64,000 bases of DNA from Candidatus Nanopelagicus sp. (GTDB taxonomy: Bacteria > Actinomycetota > Actinomycetes > Nanopelagicales > Nanopelagicaceae): contig JAEMTE010000004.1 of the NCBI GenBank assembly GCA_016462445.1, positions 1 through 64,000 of the forward strand, in the 5' to 3' direction. The position numbers and the translations under genes were made by a program. The notes beneath the pieces were generated by a model. That model was not told the DNA's origin. It worked only from the letters and a program-made list of their open reading frames with translations, and did not search any database. Positions 1 through 10,169 of this stretch are shown piece after piece (the first letter of the stretch is position 1; each line of letters opens with the position of its first letter).

Positions 1-491
1 ACCATTGTCATATTGCGTCCCTCTTGCTTTGGCGCAAACTCAACAATTGCTACTTCGGCTAACTCTTCAGCAATCTTTTGCAATAACCGATATCCCATCT
101 CTGGACGAGATTGCTCACGTCCGCGAAACTGAATAGTTACCTTCACCTTGTCGCCACCCATCAAAAACCTCTCAATATGATTACGTTTTGTTTCGTAATC
201 ATGAGGTTCAATCTTTGGTCGAAGCCGCATCTCTTTCACAACTATGTGTGTCTGATTTTGTCTTGCTTCCCGAGCTTTCTGCGCGATTTCGTACTTATAC
301 TTTCCGAAATCCATTATTTTGCAGACCGGTGGAACGGCATCTGGTGATATTTCGACGAGATCTAAACCGATCTCCTCCGATAACTTAAGCGCTTTAGCTA
401 TTGCTGTTACGCCAAGCTGTTCACCTTGATATCCAATCAACCGAACTTCAGGAACGCGAATTCGATCATTGATACGTGGTTCTGTGCTGAT
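1..491 (-). CDS. infC: Translation initiation factor IF-3, 3' end beyond window; inferred AUC (or AUU at 494) start
   Basis: Minus-strand translation [24 protein letters not shown]... matches actinobacterial IF-3. SD AAGGAG lies 5 nt before ATC. An in-frame TAA sits upstream with no ATG/GTG/TTG in between. Absent from the ORF track. Confidence 0.93.
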   Translation of the reverse strand, partial: MSTEPRINDRIRVPEVRLIGYQGEQLGVTAIAKALKLSEEIGLDLVEISPDAVPPVCKIMDFGKYKYEIAQKAREARQNQTHIVVKEMRLRPKIEPHDYETKRNHIERFLMGGDKVKVTIQFRGREQSRPEMGYRLLQKIAEELAEVAIVEFAPKQEGRNMTM

Positions 492-663
492 AATTTCTCC
501 TTGCTGTTTCGCTTAGATTGTTAGGCATTACACAAGCGAAAGACAGCCGCGCTTCATAAGAAGCAACCAGTTCACCGAAGCGAAGTAGGTGGGAGCGTAT
601 GCATCCACTTGATGGCGCAATAGTAGCGAAGGTAGTAAAAAGAGTGAAATCAGTCATCTTTCG

Positions 664-692
664 AGCATAAATTGATGGCCAAGGTAAGTTAA
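664..692 (-). promoter_or_regulatory. Candidate sigma70-type promoter for infC (-35 TTAACT, 17 nt spacer, -10 TATGCT)
   Basis: Minus strand TTAACT(687-692) N17 TATGCT(664-669), giving a leader of roughly 160 nt before infC. Confidence 0.4.
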
Positions 693-706
693 AAGTGATA
701 ACCCCG

Positions 707-718
707 TAGGCTAAGCAC
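707..718 (+). promoter_or_regulatory. Leaderless -10: TAGGCT + 6 nt + ATG (DUF3099 gene)
   Basis: TAGGCT at 707-712, AAGCAC, ATG at 719; no SD. Confidence 0.6.
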
Positions 719-991
719 ATGCGTAAGCCAAAGGAAGAAGTACAGTCAATAACTACTGCTCAAAGTAGCCTGACAAATGACCAATCAGTAAGGCAGCGCA
801 GATACTTCATTTCTATGATGATTAGAACAATTTGTTTTATTTTAACTGTCGTACTACCTAGTCCATTCCGTTGGATCGCATTAGTTGGCGCAGTTACTCT
901 GCCTTACATTGCAGTTGTAGTAGCTAATGCGGGCCGAGAAACTATTAAAATGGATGCAATCTTTACGCCAAAGCGTAAGCGATTAAATTAA
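719..991 (+). CDS. DUF3099-like small membrane protein
   Basis: ORF track 90 aa; RQRRYFISMMIRTICFI... then two hydrophobic segments, resembling actinobacterial DUF3099 proteins. Confidence 0.65.
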   Translation: MRKPKEEVQSITTAQSSLTNDQSVRQRRYFISMMIRTICFILTVVLPSPFRWIALVGAVTLPYIAVVVANAGRETIKMDAIFTPKRKRLN

Positions 992-2854
992 CTCTCCTTG
1001 CAGGTTCTGTCTCTCAAATAAATCAAAGTAGAGACCACGCTTTTCAACTAGCTGATCATGAGTTCCCCGCTCGACAATCTCACCCTTATCAAGTACTAAT
1101 ATTTGATCCGCTGCCGCAATAGTAGATAGGCGGTGTGCAATCACAATACTAGTCCGGCCAATTAGCGCCTCTTTTAGTGCCGCCTGCACCATTGCTTCAT
1201 TCTCAGAATCTAGATGAGCAGTTGCCTCATCTAAAATAACTATGCTTGGTTGCTTCAATAATAATCTGGCGATTGCAAGCCGTTGTTTCTCACCTCCTGA
1301 TAAGCGATGGCCGCGCTCACCAACAACGGTATCTAAGCCATTTGGAAGTGAGGTAATAAAATCCCAGATTCGAGCAGAGCGGCAAGCTGCCTCAATTTCA
1401 GCAAGTGTTGCACCAGATTTTGCATAACGCAGATTTACTAAAATCGTGTCATGAAACATATGAGAGTCTTGGGTAACGACACCAATGCAATGGCGCAAGG
1501 ATTTAATTGTGTAATCACGAATATCCACGCCATTAATCGAAATCACTCCACTGCTTACATCATAAAGTCTGGGAATTAAGCTACTAATGGTGCTCTTGCC
1601 GGCACCAGATGGCCCAACTATTCCGGTTAATGTGCCAGGGGCAGCGGTAAAAGATATTTTCTTTAGAACCTGTCCACTGCTTACCATCTCTGGCTTTGCC
1701 GCAATCTCAAGTGAGGCGAGTGAGATCTCCTCTGCCTTTGGATAGAAAAAAGAGACATCTTCAAACTTTAAATCTGGTTTTAAACTTACTAAATCCTTTG
1801 CAGCTTTAGCGTCAATAACCATTGGCTGTAGATCTAAAACCTCAAACACTCTCTCAAAAGAAACTAAAGCACTCATCACATCAACTCTCACATTAGATAA
1901 CGCGGTTAATGGTCCATACAACCTGGCAAGTAATGCTGTAATGGCCAGCAAAGTTCCAACCGTTAACTCACTATTAATGGCCAGATGTCCACCAATTCCA
2001 TAAGCAACCGCTGTGGCAACTGCTGCAATCGAGGTTAAAGCAATGAAGAAAATTCGATTTAGCATTGCTATTGAAATACCAATATCTGCAACCTTACGTG
2101 CCTTTACCGCAAAATCATCTTTTTCTTTTTTTGGATCCCCATAAAGTGAGACCAGTAAAGCACCCGAAACATTAAACCGCTCAGTCATATTTGCTGACAT
2201 CTGAGCATTTATATCAAAAGACTGCCTTGTATAGCCTTGTAGCTTTCGACCAACCCATTTTGTCGGAAGCAGAAATACTGGGAGCAGTACGAGAGAAACT
2301 AAAGTAATCTGCCAGGAAAGAGTAAACATTGTTATTGCAACCAGAATTAAACTTAAAAGATTACTAATCACCCCAGATAAAGTTGAGGTAAAGGCCTGTT
2401 GTGCTCCGATTACATCAGAATTAAGTCTGGAGATCAGCGCCCCGGTCTGGGTTCTAGTAAAGAAGGCAATTGATTGTTTTTGAACATGTTCAAATATCTG
2501 CTTTCTCAGATCATAAATAAGGCCTTCACCAATTCGGGAAGAAAACCACCTACCAGCCATACTAAATAGAGCATCCATTACCGCGATCACACCAACTGCG
2601 AAAGCTAACTTTGTAACTAACTCTGCGTTCTTTGGAATCACGCCATCATCAATCAATTTTCGTAGTAAAAGTGGTGTTGCAATTATTAGAAATGCGTCAA
2701 TAACAACTGTAATTAGAAAAAAAGTAAGCGAGACCTTATATGGAATAGCAAACTTGGCGATGCGCTTTAAAGTACCTGGCTTTAGCTTCTGATTCTTAAC
2801 AGATTGATCTTGAGTCAAAGATCTGAAGGACATCCAAGTTGCATGCATTGACAT
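983..2854 (-). CDS. ABC transporter, fused permease/ATPase (exporter type)
   Basis: 623 aa; N-terminal TM domain, Walker A GPSGAGKST, signature LSGGEKQRLAIARLLL, Walker B IVILDEAT. Confidence 0.93.
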   Translation of the reverse strand: MSMHATWMSFRSLTQDQSVKNQKLKPGTLKRIAKFAIPYKVSLTFFLITVVIDAFLIIATPLLLRKLIDDGVIPKNAELVTKLAFAVGVIAVMDALFSMAGRWFSSRIGEGLIYDLRKQIFEHVQKQSIAFFTRTQTGALISRLNSDVIGAQQAFTSTLSGVISNLLSLILVAITMFTLSWQITLVSLVLLPVFLLPTKWVGRKLQGYTRQSFDINAQMSANMTERFNVSGALLVSLYGDPKKEKDDFAVKARKVADIGISIAMLNRIFFIALTSIAAVATAVAYGIGGHLAINSELTVGTLLAITALLARLYGPLTALSNVRVDVMSALVSFERVFEVLDLQPMVIDAKAAKDLVSLKPDLKFEDVSFFYPKAEEISLASLEIAAKPEMVSSGQVLKKISFTAAPGTLTGIVGPSGAGKSTISSLIPRLYDVSSGVISINGVDIRDYTIKSLRHCIGVVTQDSHMFHDTILVNLRYAKSGATLAEIEAACRSARIWDFITSLPNGLDTVVGERGHRLSGGEKQRLAIARLLLKQPSIVILDEATAHLDSENEAMVQAALKEALIGRTSIVIAHRLSTIAAADQILVLDKGEIVERGTHDQLVEKRGLYFDLFERQNLQGELI

Positions 2855-2885
2855 AAGACAACCTTAGTGAGGTCTATAATAAAAT

Positions 2886-3197
2886 TTAAACAGTAAATCC
2901 AATCGAGCGTAATTGTTCACGCCCATCATCAGAAATTTTATTCGGACCCCAAGGTGGTAGCCAAACCCAGTTGATTTTCACATCTGAAGTTATATCAGCT
3001 AGAACCTGCCGAGTTTGATCCTCAATTACATCTTGCAATGGGCATGCAGCAGAGGTTAATGTCATATCAAGGGTTGCAATATTATTTTCATCTAACCGCA
3101 TGTCATAAACTAAGCCAAGATCAACTACGTTAATACCAAGCTCTGGATCAATTACATCCTTCATCGCCTCTGTTACATCATCAATAGTTGTACTCAT
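2886..3197 (-). CDS. sufT: SufT / DUF59 (MIP18-like) Fe-S assembly protein
   Basis: 103 aa; VTEAMKDVIDPELGINVVDLGLVYD...TSAACPLQ motif; in suf cluster. Confidence 0.88.
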   Translation of the reverse strand: MSTTIDDVTEAMKDVIDPELGINVVDLGLVYDMRLDENNIATLDMTLTSAACPLQDVIEDQTRQVLADITSDVKINWVWLPPWGPNKISDDGREQLRSIGFTV

Positions 3198-3209
3198 CTG
3201 CTAATCCTA
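3198..3209 (-). promoter_or_regulatory. Candidate leaderless -10 TAGGAT (includes sufU stop TAG) + 6 nt + ATG of sufT
   Basis: Minus strand TAGGAT-TAGCAG-ATG; ambiguous because AGGA could serve as an SD. Confidence 0.35.
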
Positions 3210-3641
3210 TGCCATCACTTGCGCAGAAGCATCTTTAAATGCCATCCAACCGAGTAGGGCGCATTTAATTCGGGCTGGAAACTTAGATACGCCAGCAAAT
3301 GCCACACCATCCTCTAGTAAGTTCTCATCCCCCACTGACTGTCCCTTGCTCTGCATTAACTCTACAAAAGCGTCAAGAATCTTTATTGCCTCTTGATAGC
3401 TCTTACCAATTAATAGCTCACTCATCACTGAGGCACTTGCCATTGATATTGAGCAGCCAATCCCATCCCAGGAAATCTCCTTAACTATCTGCCCGCTCAT
3501 TAATAAATTAAGAGTTACTTCATCACCGCAACTAGGGTTGTTGTGATGGACTTGAATATCTTTCTGCTCTGATAATCCTTTATGTTTAGGCGACTTATAG
3601 TGATCAAGAATTACCTCTTGATAGAGTGAATCTAACTCCAT
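3207..3641 (-). CDS. sufU: Fe-S cluster assembly scaffold/sulfurtransferase SufU
   Basis: 144 aa; NPSCGDEVTL..., GCSISMASASVMSEL, KFPARIKCALLGW. Confidence 0.93.
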   Translation of the reverse strand: MELDSLYQEVILDHYKSPKHKGLSEQKDIQVHHNNPSCGDEVTLNLLMSGQIVKEISWDGIGCSISMASASVMSELLIGKSYQEAIKILDAFVELMQSKGQSVGDENLLEDGVAFAGVSKFPARIKCALLGWMAFKDASAQVMA

Positions 3642-4888
3642 TACTTTCCCACCTTGAAGTAAATTTTAACCTGCTCAATTGCTGCAAGAAGAGCGGTGAT
3701 ATCAGATGAGTCGTTATATAAATGAAATGATGCTCTAGTAGTGCCTACTAAATTAAGTTTGCGCATCAACGGCCAGGCGCAGTGATGGCCTGTTCTGACT
3801 GCAATTCCATACTGATCAAGAACCTGTCCAACATCATGGGGGTGCACGCCATCGACTGTGAAGGAGACAACTCCGCCACGATCTTTCATATCAAGTGGGC
3901 CAATTACATCTACCCCAGATATTTTAGAAATACCATCTAGTAATTGCTTAGTTAAATCCGCTTCATGCCCTGCAATCTTTTCCATGCCAACCATATTTAA
4001 ATAATCAATTGCAGCTGATAACCCAACAGCTTGTGCCATATTAGGAACTCCTGCTTCAAATTTTCTAGGAGCTTTTGCCCAGGTTGCCCCCTCCATACTT
4101 ACTGAATCAACCATTGAACCACCAAATAATGCCGGCTCAAGCTTCTCTAATAATTCTGTTCTACCCCAAAGAATTCCAACTCCAGTTGGACCTAAAGCTT
4201 TGTGGCCAGAGAATGCTAGAAAATCAACATCTAATTTTTTAACATCAACTGCAAAGTGGGGTGCTGATTGACAGGCATCTAGTACTACCACTGCGCCAAC
4301 AGCATGTGCTGCCTTAGTAATCTCAGTCAGAGGCACAATTGTTCCAAAAACATTTGACTGATGGGTTATTGCAACAACTTTAGTCTTCTTATTAATTAGC
4401 GTATCGATATTAGAAGTATCTATTCTGCCATCCTTTGTGATAGAAAACCAGCGCAATTTTGCACCAGATCTCTTAGCCAGTTGTTGCCACGGAATTAAAT
4501 TAGCGTGGTGCTCCATCTCAGAGACCACAATCTCATCTCCGGCAGATACATTAAACTTAGAATCAGGGTTACCTAATGAGTAGGCGATCATATTTAAAGA
4601 CTCGGTGGCACTTTTGGTAAAAATTACCTCATCAGTTTTTGCGCCAATAAAATTAGCAAGATTCTCTCTGGCAGATTCATAAGCCTGCGATGCCTCTTCA
4701 GCTAGTAGGTGTGCACCACGGTGAACAGCAGAGTTAATTGTTCGATAAAAATTAGATTCAGCAGCAATTACTGACTCTGGCTTTTGCGAGGTAGCACCAT
4801 TATCTAAGTAGATTAAAGGATTATCACCGCGCACCTTGCGATGGAGAATAGGAAAATCCTTCTTGTATTTAGATAGATCTACACTCAT
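3641..4888 (-). CDS. sufS: Cysteine desulfurase SufS
   Basis: 415 aa; PLP site FSGHKALGPTGVG; RTGHHCAWPLM. Confidence 0.95.
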   Translation of the reverse strand: MSVDLSKYKKDFPILHRKVRGDNPLIYLDNGATSQKPESVIAAESNFYRTINSAVHRGAHLLAEEASQAYESARENLANFIGAKTDEVIFTKSATESLNMIAYSLGNPDSKFNVSAGDEIVVSEMEHHANLIPWQQLAKRSGAKLRWFSITKDGRIDTSNIDTLINKKTKVVAITHQSNVFGTIVPLTEITKAAHAVGAVVVLDACQSAPHFAVDVKKLDVDFLAFSGHKALGPTGVGILWGRTELLEKLEPALFGGSMVDSVSMEGATWAKAPRKFEAGVPNMAQAVGLSAAIDYLNMVGMEKIAGHEADLTKQLLDGISKISGVDVIGPLDMKDRGGVVSFTVDGVHPHDVGQVLDQYGIAVRTGHHCAWPLMRKLNLVGTTRASFHLYNDSSDITALLAAIEQVKIYFKVGK

Positions 4889-4894
4889 TGTGTA

Positions 4895-5647
4895 TTACGC
4901 AGTTATGTACTCTGCGTAACCCTTCTCCTCAAGCTTGTCCGCAAGCTCTGGTCCACCCTCTTCAACAATTTTGCCATTAGCAAATACATGCACATAATCA
5001 GGCTTTATGTAACGAAGAATTCTGGTGTAGTGGGTGATTAACATAACCCCAAGATCAGAGTTAGCCTTTACGCGATTTACACCTTCAGAAACAATTCGAA
5101 GTGCATCAACATCAAGACCTGAATCTGTCTCATCTAAAATTGCAATCTTTGGCTTTAGTAACTCCATCTGCAAAATCTCATGACGCTTTTTCTCCCCGCC
5201 TGAGAAGCCCTCATTAACATTTCGCTCTGAAAAATCAGTATCCATATTTAATGAAGCCATAGCAGCTTTAACCTCACCAACCCAGGTGCGAACCTTTGGT
5301 GCCTCACCACGGATTGCAGTAACTGCAGTTCTTAAGAAGTTAGATACTGAGACACCTGGTACCTCAACTGGGTACTGCATTGCAAGAAATAATCCAGCCT
5401 TTGCTCGTTCATCAACACTCATCTCAAGTACATCTGCGCCATCTAAAGTTACAGATCCTTCAGTAATAATGTATTTAGGATGACCTGCAATTGAGTATGC
5501 AAGGGTTGATTTACCAGAACCATTTGGTCCCATAATTGCATGGGTCTCACCAGATCGAATTGTTAGATCTACACCTCGTAAAATCTCTTTATTTCCAGCA
5601 TCGGTTAACACACTTACCTGCAAGTTCTTAATCTCTAATACGCTCAT
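4895..5647 (-). CDS. sufC: Fe-S assembly ATPase SufC
   Basis: 250 aa; Walker A GPNGSGKST, FSGGEKKRHEILQM, LDETDSGLDVDAL. Confidence 0.95.
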   Translation of the reverse strand: MSVLEIKNLQVSVLTDAGNKEILRGVDLTIRSGETHAIMGPNGSGKSTLAYSIAGHPKYIITEGSVTLDGADVLEMSVDERAKAGLFLAMQYPVEVPGVSVSNFLRTAVTAIRGEAPKVRTWVGEVKAAMASLNMDTDFSERNVNEGFSGGEKKRHEILQMELLKPKIAILDETDSGLDVDALRIVSEGVNRVKANSDLGVMLITHYTRILRYIKPDYVHVFANGKIVEEGGPELADKLEEKGYAEYITA

Positions 5648-5669
5648 TTTTATCTCCTATGTTGTTGGG

Positions 5670-5963
5670 TTAACTGATTACTACTTTGTTGCCATCGCGC
5701 TTTACATTAAAGGCCTTTAACGCTTCAGTTGCTGGTGGGGTAAGTGCCTGCCCGGTACGCAAATCAAACTCTGCTCCATGTAGCCAACACTCAATTTTTG
5801 TTCCAGTAACTTCGCCCTCAGAAAGAGAGGCCTCAGAATGTGTGCAGGTATCTGCAATTGCGAAAACTTCATCCCCTACTCGGGTAACACAAACTGCTGT
5901 GCCATTTACCTCAATAGCAACTGGCTTACTATCAACTAGAGAATCAAAAGCTAACTCACTCAT
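5670..5963 (-). CDS. Rieske-type [2Fe-2S] non-heme ferredoxin in suf operon
   Basis: 97 aa; CTHSEASL...CWLHGAEFDL Rieske motif. Confidence 0.9.
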   Translation of the reverse strand: MSELAFDSLVDSKPVAIEVNGTAVCVTRVGDEVFAIADTCTHSEASLSEGEVTGTKIECWLHGAEFDLRTGQALTPPATEALKAFNVKRDGNKVVIS

Positions 5964-7048
5964 TACTCTCCTACCTTTGCTAGCTCATCATCAATTCTGC
6001 CCATCAATCGCTCTTCTAACTCTTCACTCTTTAATTTACTTACAATCTCAGCAAAGAAGCCACGAATAACTAATCTGCGAGCAATATCGGAAGGGATTCC
6101 CCGTGATTGCAGATAAAACAGTTGCTCATCATCAAAGCGACCAGTTGTGCTGGCATGGCCTGCGCCAATAATCTCACCGGTTTCAATCTCTAAATTCGGA
6201 ACCGAGTCAGCACGAGCACCATCTGTTAGTAAAAGATTTCGGTTTAACTCATATGTATCAGTTCCATCTGCACCTTTATGAATAAACACATCCCCAATCC
6301 ATACCGTACGCGCATCATTACCAGCTAATGCTCCCTTGTAATTAACCCTAGATTTTGCATTTGGCACATTGTGATCAACATGGATGCGATGCTCTAGATG
6401 CTGTCCATCGGTTGCAAAGTAGATTCCATATAGATCAGCAAAGGCACCGGGACCAGTAAATTCAACAGTTGGACTAATACGTACAACTGAACCACCAATT
6501 GAAACTACGTAAGAGGTGAATTGTGCATCCTTGGCAATAATTGCATGGTGTTGGCCAACATGAACAGCATCTCTATCCCACTCCTGCAAGGTAATAAAAT
6601 TAAGACTAGCGCCAGCAGCTAGTGAAATTTCAATCTCTTCTCCAATCTGAGCTGAACCATTATTTTCAATAATTACAGTTGCTCTGCTATTTACACCAGC
6701 TTGAATTACCAATCTGCTCAGTTCAGCAGTGTTACCACAACTACGTTTTAAAAAGATTGGCTCGCTTAGCTCAATATCCTTATCAATACTGAGTAAGGAG
6801 ATCTTTTTAACATTTTGGCGAATTCGATTTGTAACCACATCATTTGATGCGTAGCCAGGTGGAAACTCGGCAGCATCTGGAGTAGTAAGTGATACGCCAG
6901 CAGCAAGGGCTGCTTTACTGGAGATAGAAATATGATCAGCAACATCTAATGAAAGATCATGTAATCCAGCAAGCCGCTTTAGCGGAGTAAAGCGCCACTC
7001 CTCTTCCCGACCATGTGGGGTTAGGTAATTACTAGTTAATAAACTCAT
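5963..7048 (-). CDS. sufD: Fe-S assembly protein SufD
   Basis: 361 aa; GHASTTGRFDDEQLFYLQSRGI; between sufB and the Rieske gene. Confidence 0.93.
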   Translation of the reverse strand: MSLLTSNYLTPHGREEEWRFTPLKRLAGLHDLSLDVADHISISSKAALAAGVSLTTPDAAEFPPGYASNDVVTNRIRQNVKKISLLSIDKDIELSEPIFLKRSCGNTAELSRLVIQAGVNSRATVIIENNGSAQIGEEIEISLAAGASLNFITLQEWDRDAVHVGQHHAIIAKDAQFTSYVVSIGGSVVRISPTVEFTGPGAFADLYGIYFATDGQHLEHRIHVDHNVPNAKSRVNYKGALAGNDARTVWIGDVFIHKGADGTDTYELNRNLLLTDGARADSVPNLEIETGEIIGAGHASTTGRFDDEQLFYLQSRGIPSDIARRLVIRGFFAEIVSKLKSEELEERLMGRIDDELAKVGE

Positions 7049-8460
7049 TAACCAACTGCGCCTTCCATTTGCATTTCAATAAGTCGATTTAATTCAAGGG
7101 CATACTCCATTGGTAGCTCCTTAGCGATTGGCTCAATAAAGCCACGGACAATCATCGCCATCGCCTCATCCTCACTTAAGCCACGAGACATTAAGTAAAA
7201 GAGTTGGTCATCACTGATTTTAGAGACTGTCGCCTCATGTCCCATAGAGACATCATCTTCGCGAACATCAACATAAGGATATGTATCAGAGCGAGAAATA
7301 GTGTCAACAAGTAAGGCGTCACATTTAACTGTGCTCTTAGAGTGATGCGCACCTTTTTCAACTTTTACTAAACCACGGTATGAGGTTCGACCACCACCTC
7401 GTGCCACTGATTTAGAGATAATTGTTGATGATGTGTAAGGGGCGGCATGAACCATCTTTGCACCAGCATCTTGATGTTGTCCCTCACCAGCAAAGGCGAT
7501 TGAAAGTGTCTCACCCTTTGAGTGTGGTCCCATCAACATAACAGCTGGATACTTCATGGTTACCTTAGATCCGATGTTGCCATCGATCCACTCCATAGTG
7601 GCTCCCTCAGCACATGTTGCTCGCTTTGTTACCAAGTTATAAACATTGTTTGACCAGTTTTGAATAGTTGTGTAACGAACTCGAGCATTTTTCTTTACAA
7701 TAATTTCAACAACTGCTGAGTGCAATGAATCAGATGAATAAATTGGCGCAGTACAACCTTCAACATAGTGAATATATGAATCCTCGTCAGCGATGATTAA
7801 GGTGCGCTCAAACTGGCCCATATTCTCAGTATTAATTCGAAAGTATGCCTGAAGTGGAATATCAACCTTTACACCCTTTGGTACATAAATAAATGAACCA
7901 CCAGACCAAACAGCGGTATTAAGGGCGGCAAATTTGTTGTCACCAACTGGAATTACCGTTCCAAAGTACTCTTTAAATAGATCACCATGGGTGCGTAGTG
8001 CAGTATCGGTATCAAGAAATAGCACACCCTGCTTCTCTAAATCTTCCCGGATTGAGTGGTAAACCACCTCAGACTCATATTGAGCAGCAACACCAGAAAC
8101 TAAACGTTTTTTCTCTGCCTCTGGAATACCAAGTCGATCGTAGGTATTTTTAATATCATCTGGCAGATCTTCCCAAGAGGTAGCTTGCTTCTCAGTTGAG
8201 CGCACAAAGTATTTGATTGTGTCAAAGAAAATTCCACTTAAATCTGATCCCCAACTTGGCATTGGCTTCTTATCAAATAAACCTAAACCTTTTAAGCGAA
8301 GATCAAGCATCCATTGTGGCTCACTCTTCTTAGCTGAGATATCACGAACAACCTCTTCATTAAGGCCGCGGCGACTATTTGATCCAGCATCAGTTTTATC
8401 TGACCAGCCGTACTCATACTTTCCAATACCTTCTAATTCTGGATGGGCGATTTGGGTCAT
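7048..8460 (-). CDS. sufB: Fe-S assembly protein SufB (no intein)
   Basis: 470 aa continuous; [51 protein letters not shown]. Confidence 0.96.
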   Translation of the reverse strand: MTQIAHPELEGIGKYEYGWSDKTDAGSNSRRGLNEEVVRDISAKKSEPQWMLDLRLKGLGLFDKKPMPSWGSDLSGIFFDTIKYFVRSTEKQATSWEDLPDDIKNTYDRLGIPEAEKKRLVSGVAAQYESEVVYHSIREDLEKQGVLFLDTDTALRTHGDLFKEYFGTVIPVGDNKFAALNTAVWSGGSFIYVPKGVKVDIPLQAYFRINTENMGQFERTLIIADEDSYIHYVEGCTAPIYSSDSLHSAVVEIIVKKNARVRYTTIQNWSNNVYNLVTKRATCAEGATMEWIDGNIGSKVTMKYPAVMLMGPHSKGETLSIAFAGEGQHQDAGAKMVHAAPYTSSTIISKSVARGGGRTSYRGLVKVEKGAHHSKSTVKCDALLVDTISRSDTYPYVDVREDDVSMGHEATVSKISDDQLFYLMSRGLSEDEAMAMIVRGFIEPIAKELPMEYALELNRLIEMQMEGAVG

Positions 8461-9182
8461 GAGCGTGCTCCTTCTTTCGTTTTGGATTTACGTTTTTGGG
8501 AATTATTTGCAGGGATAAATGTGGTGCAAACACCATCACCGTGGGCAATAGTGGCAAGACGTTGAACATGGGTTCCAAGAATTGCTGAAAATGCTGCAGT
8601 CTCCGCCTCGCAAAGTTGGGGAAACTCAGATGCTACGTGAGCAATTGGACAGTGGTGTTGGCAAATCTCTTCACCACTTCCCATCTTGTCAGTTGTTGCG
8701 GCATAACCCTCTTTAGTTAATATCTTTGCAAGCGCCCGAGTTTTTTCAGAGATATTTTTATTAGAGAGCTTAATCTGCTCACCCTTACGAATAAATTCAT
8801 TAGCCCTACTCTGTGCAAACTCAGTAACAAGGTGGGAACCATTTTTGCTTGCCATAAACTTCAGCGCCGCAACTGCTAAATCATCATATGAGTGTTCAAA
8901 TTTCTCTCGTCCACCATCTGTCATTACAAACACCTTTGATGGTCTGCCTCTGCCACGAAGTGTGCTGCTTTGATATGGCTCTCGCGCAGTTAATACTCCC
9001 TCGGCAATTAATGAATCTAAATGGCGACGAATACCTGCTGGTGTGATTGCTAATTTCTGTGCTAAATCTGCAGCGGTAGCTGGGCCTGCCTCCAAAATGG
9101 TGCGGGCAACCTGATCGCGGGTCTTATCTGGCTCACTCTTTTTCACAACATAAGTGTTGCGTAATTCAGCGATAAGTGCCAA
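8457..9182 (-). CDS. sufR: SufR-like wHTH repressor with Cys-rich C-terminal motif; start uncertain
   Basis: 241 aa; N-terminal w[24 protein letters not shown]; head of suf operon. Confidence 0.85.
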   Translation of the reverse strand: MALIAELRNTYVVKKSEPDKTRDQVARTILEAGPATAADLAQKLAITPAGIRRHLDSLIAEGVLTAREPYQSSTLRGRGRPSKVFVMTDGGREKFEHSYDDLAVAALKFMASKNGSHLVTEFAQSRANEFIRKGEQIKLSNKNISEKTRALAKILTKEGYAATTDKMGSGEEICQHHCPIAHVASEFPQLCEAETAAFSAILGTHVQRLATIAHGDGVCTTFIPANNSQKRKSKTKEGARS

Positions 9183-9223
9183 TCCATCCGCTGCTTTATG
9201 GTGTGAATTACGCCTTACTCCTA

Positions 9224-9239
9224 CCGCTTAATCAAGCGG
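9224..9239. promoter_or_regulatory. Inverted repeat CCGCTT-AATC-AAGCGG in sufR/ctaA divergent region
   Basis: Perfect 6-bp arms, 4-nt centre. Confidence 0.45.
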
Positions 9240-9257
9240 GGTTAGGGCACAAACCAA

Positions 9258-9269
9258 TAGGCTTAAATC
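9258..9269 (+). promoter_or_regulatory. Leaderless -10: TAGGCT + 6 nt + ATG (ctaA)
   Basis: TAGGCT 9258-9263, TAAATC, ATG 9270. Confidence 0.6.
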
Positions 9270-10169
9270 ATGTTGGTAGCTAAAAAATCCCTCCCCGGAA
9301 GGCTTTTTGGCTTACTAGTTTTTCTACAAGGCGCATTAATCGTTACAGGTGGTGCGGTTCGACTCACCGGCTCCGGCCTTGGTTGTCCAACCTGGCCAGA
9401 GTGCACTCCAGGTTCCTACACGCCAGTCCCCTATCAAGCCGAAGGAGCGCTACATGCCTGGATTGAGTTTGGTAACCGTCTTTTAACCTTTGTACTTTTA
9501 TTCACCGCTGTTGCTTGCCTAATTGTTGCAATTAAGTCATCAAAAAATGCGGTAATGAAAACTCGCGTACGCATACTTGCAGCCTTACAGCTTCTTGGAA
9601 TATTAGGTCAGGGCGTGCTGGGTGGAATTACTGTTTTAACCGATCTGCATCCAATTCCAGTTGCTGGCCACTTTTTACTCTCTATATTTTTAATTGCAGG
9701 TGCGCTCTCATTGCGTTTTGAAATGATTGGAATAAGTCGTGAAAAAGCTGAAGGCTTAATTGCTGCCCTAATACCAATCCTGCTTTGGCTTACACTAATT
9801 GTTTTGATTATTGGCACAGTAGTTACCGGTAGTGGACCACATGCTGGAGATGAAAATGCAAAACGATTTGGTTTAGATCCTAAATCTGTCTCTTGGCTAC
9901 ACGCTGATTTTGTCATTGCATTGCTTGTGCTAAGCACCATTCTCTGGCTATTAATTAAACAATCTGGATCAGCTATATTAACTCGCAAAATTCAAATATT
10001 TCTTTTAGTCGCATTTGCGCAAGGCGGCATTGGGTATATTCAGTACTTAACTGGCTTACCTGAGATAATTGTGGGGGCGCATCTGCTTGGTGCCACGCTA
10101 GTCTGGGGTAGTGCTTGGAGCCTTATTAAGCACTCTGGTTCAAGTTTTAGATTGCGAAAGGTGAGTTAA
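9270..10169 (+). CDS. ctaA: Heme A synthase (COX15/CtaA)
   Basis: 299 aa polytopic; GGAVRLTGSGLGCPTWPEC, TGSGPHAGDENAKRF. Confidence 0.94.
   Translation: MLVAKKSLPGRLFGLLVFLQGALIVTGGAVRLTGSGLGCPTWPECTPGSYTPVPYQAEGALHAWIEFGNRLLTFVLLFTAVACLIVAIKSSKNAVMKTRVRILAALQLLGILGQGVLGGITVLTDLHPIPVAGHFLLSIFLIAGALSLRFEMIGISREKAEGLIAALIPILLWLTLIVLIIGTVVTGSGPHAGDENAKRFGLDPKSVSWLHADFVIALLVLSTILWLLIKQSGSAILTRKIQIFLLVAFAQGGIGYIQYLTGLPEIIVGAHLLGATLVWGSAWSLIKHSGSSFRLRKVS

Noticed and set aside
466-720. 84-aa minus-strand ORF upstream of infC
   Set aside because: Overlaps the infC start in another frame, lies in the probable infC leader, and has no recognisable domain.
7048-8460. Possible intein in SufB
   Set aside because: SufB inteins occur in some Actinobacteria, but this 470-aa ORF is continuous through conserved motifs.
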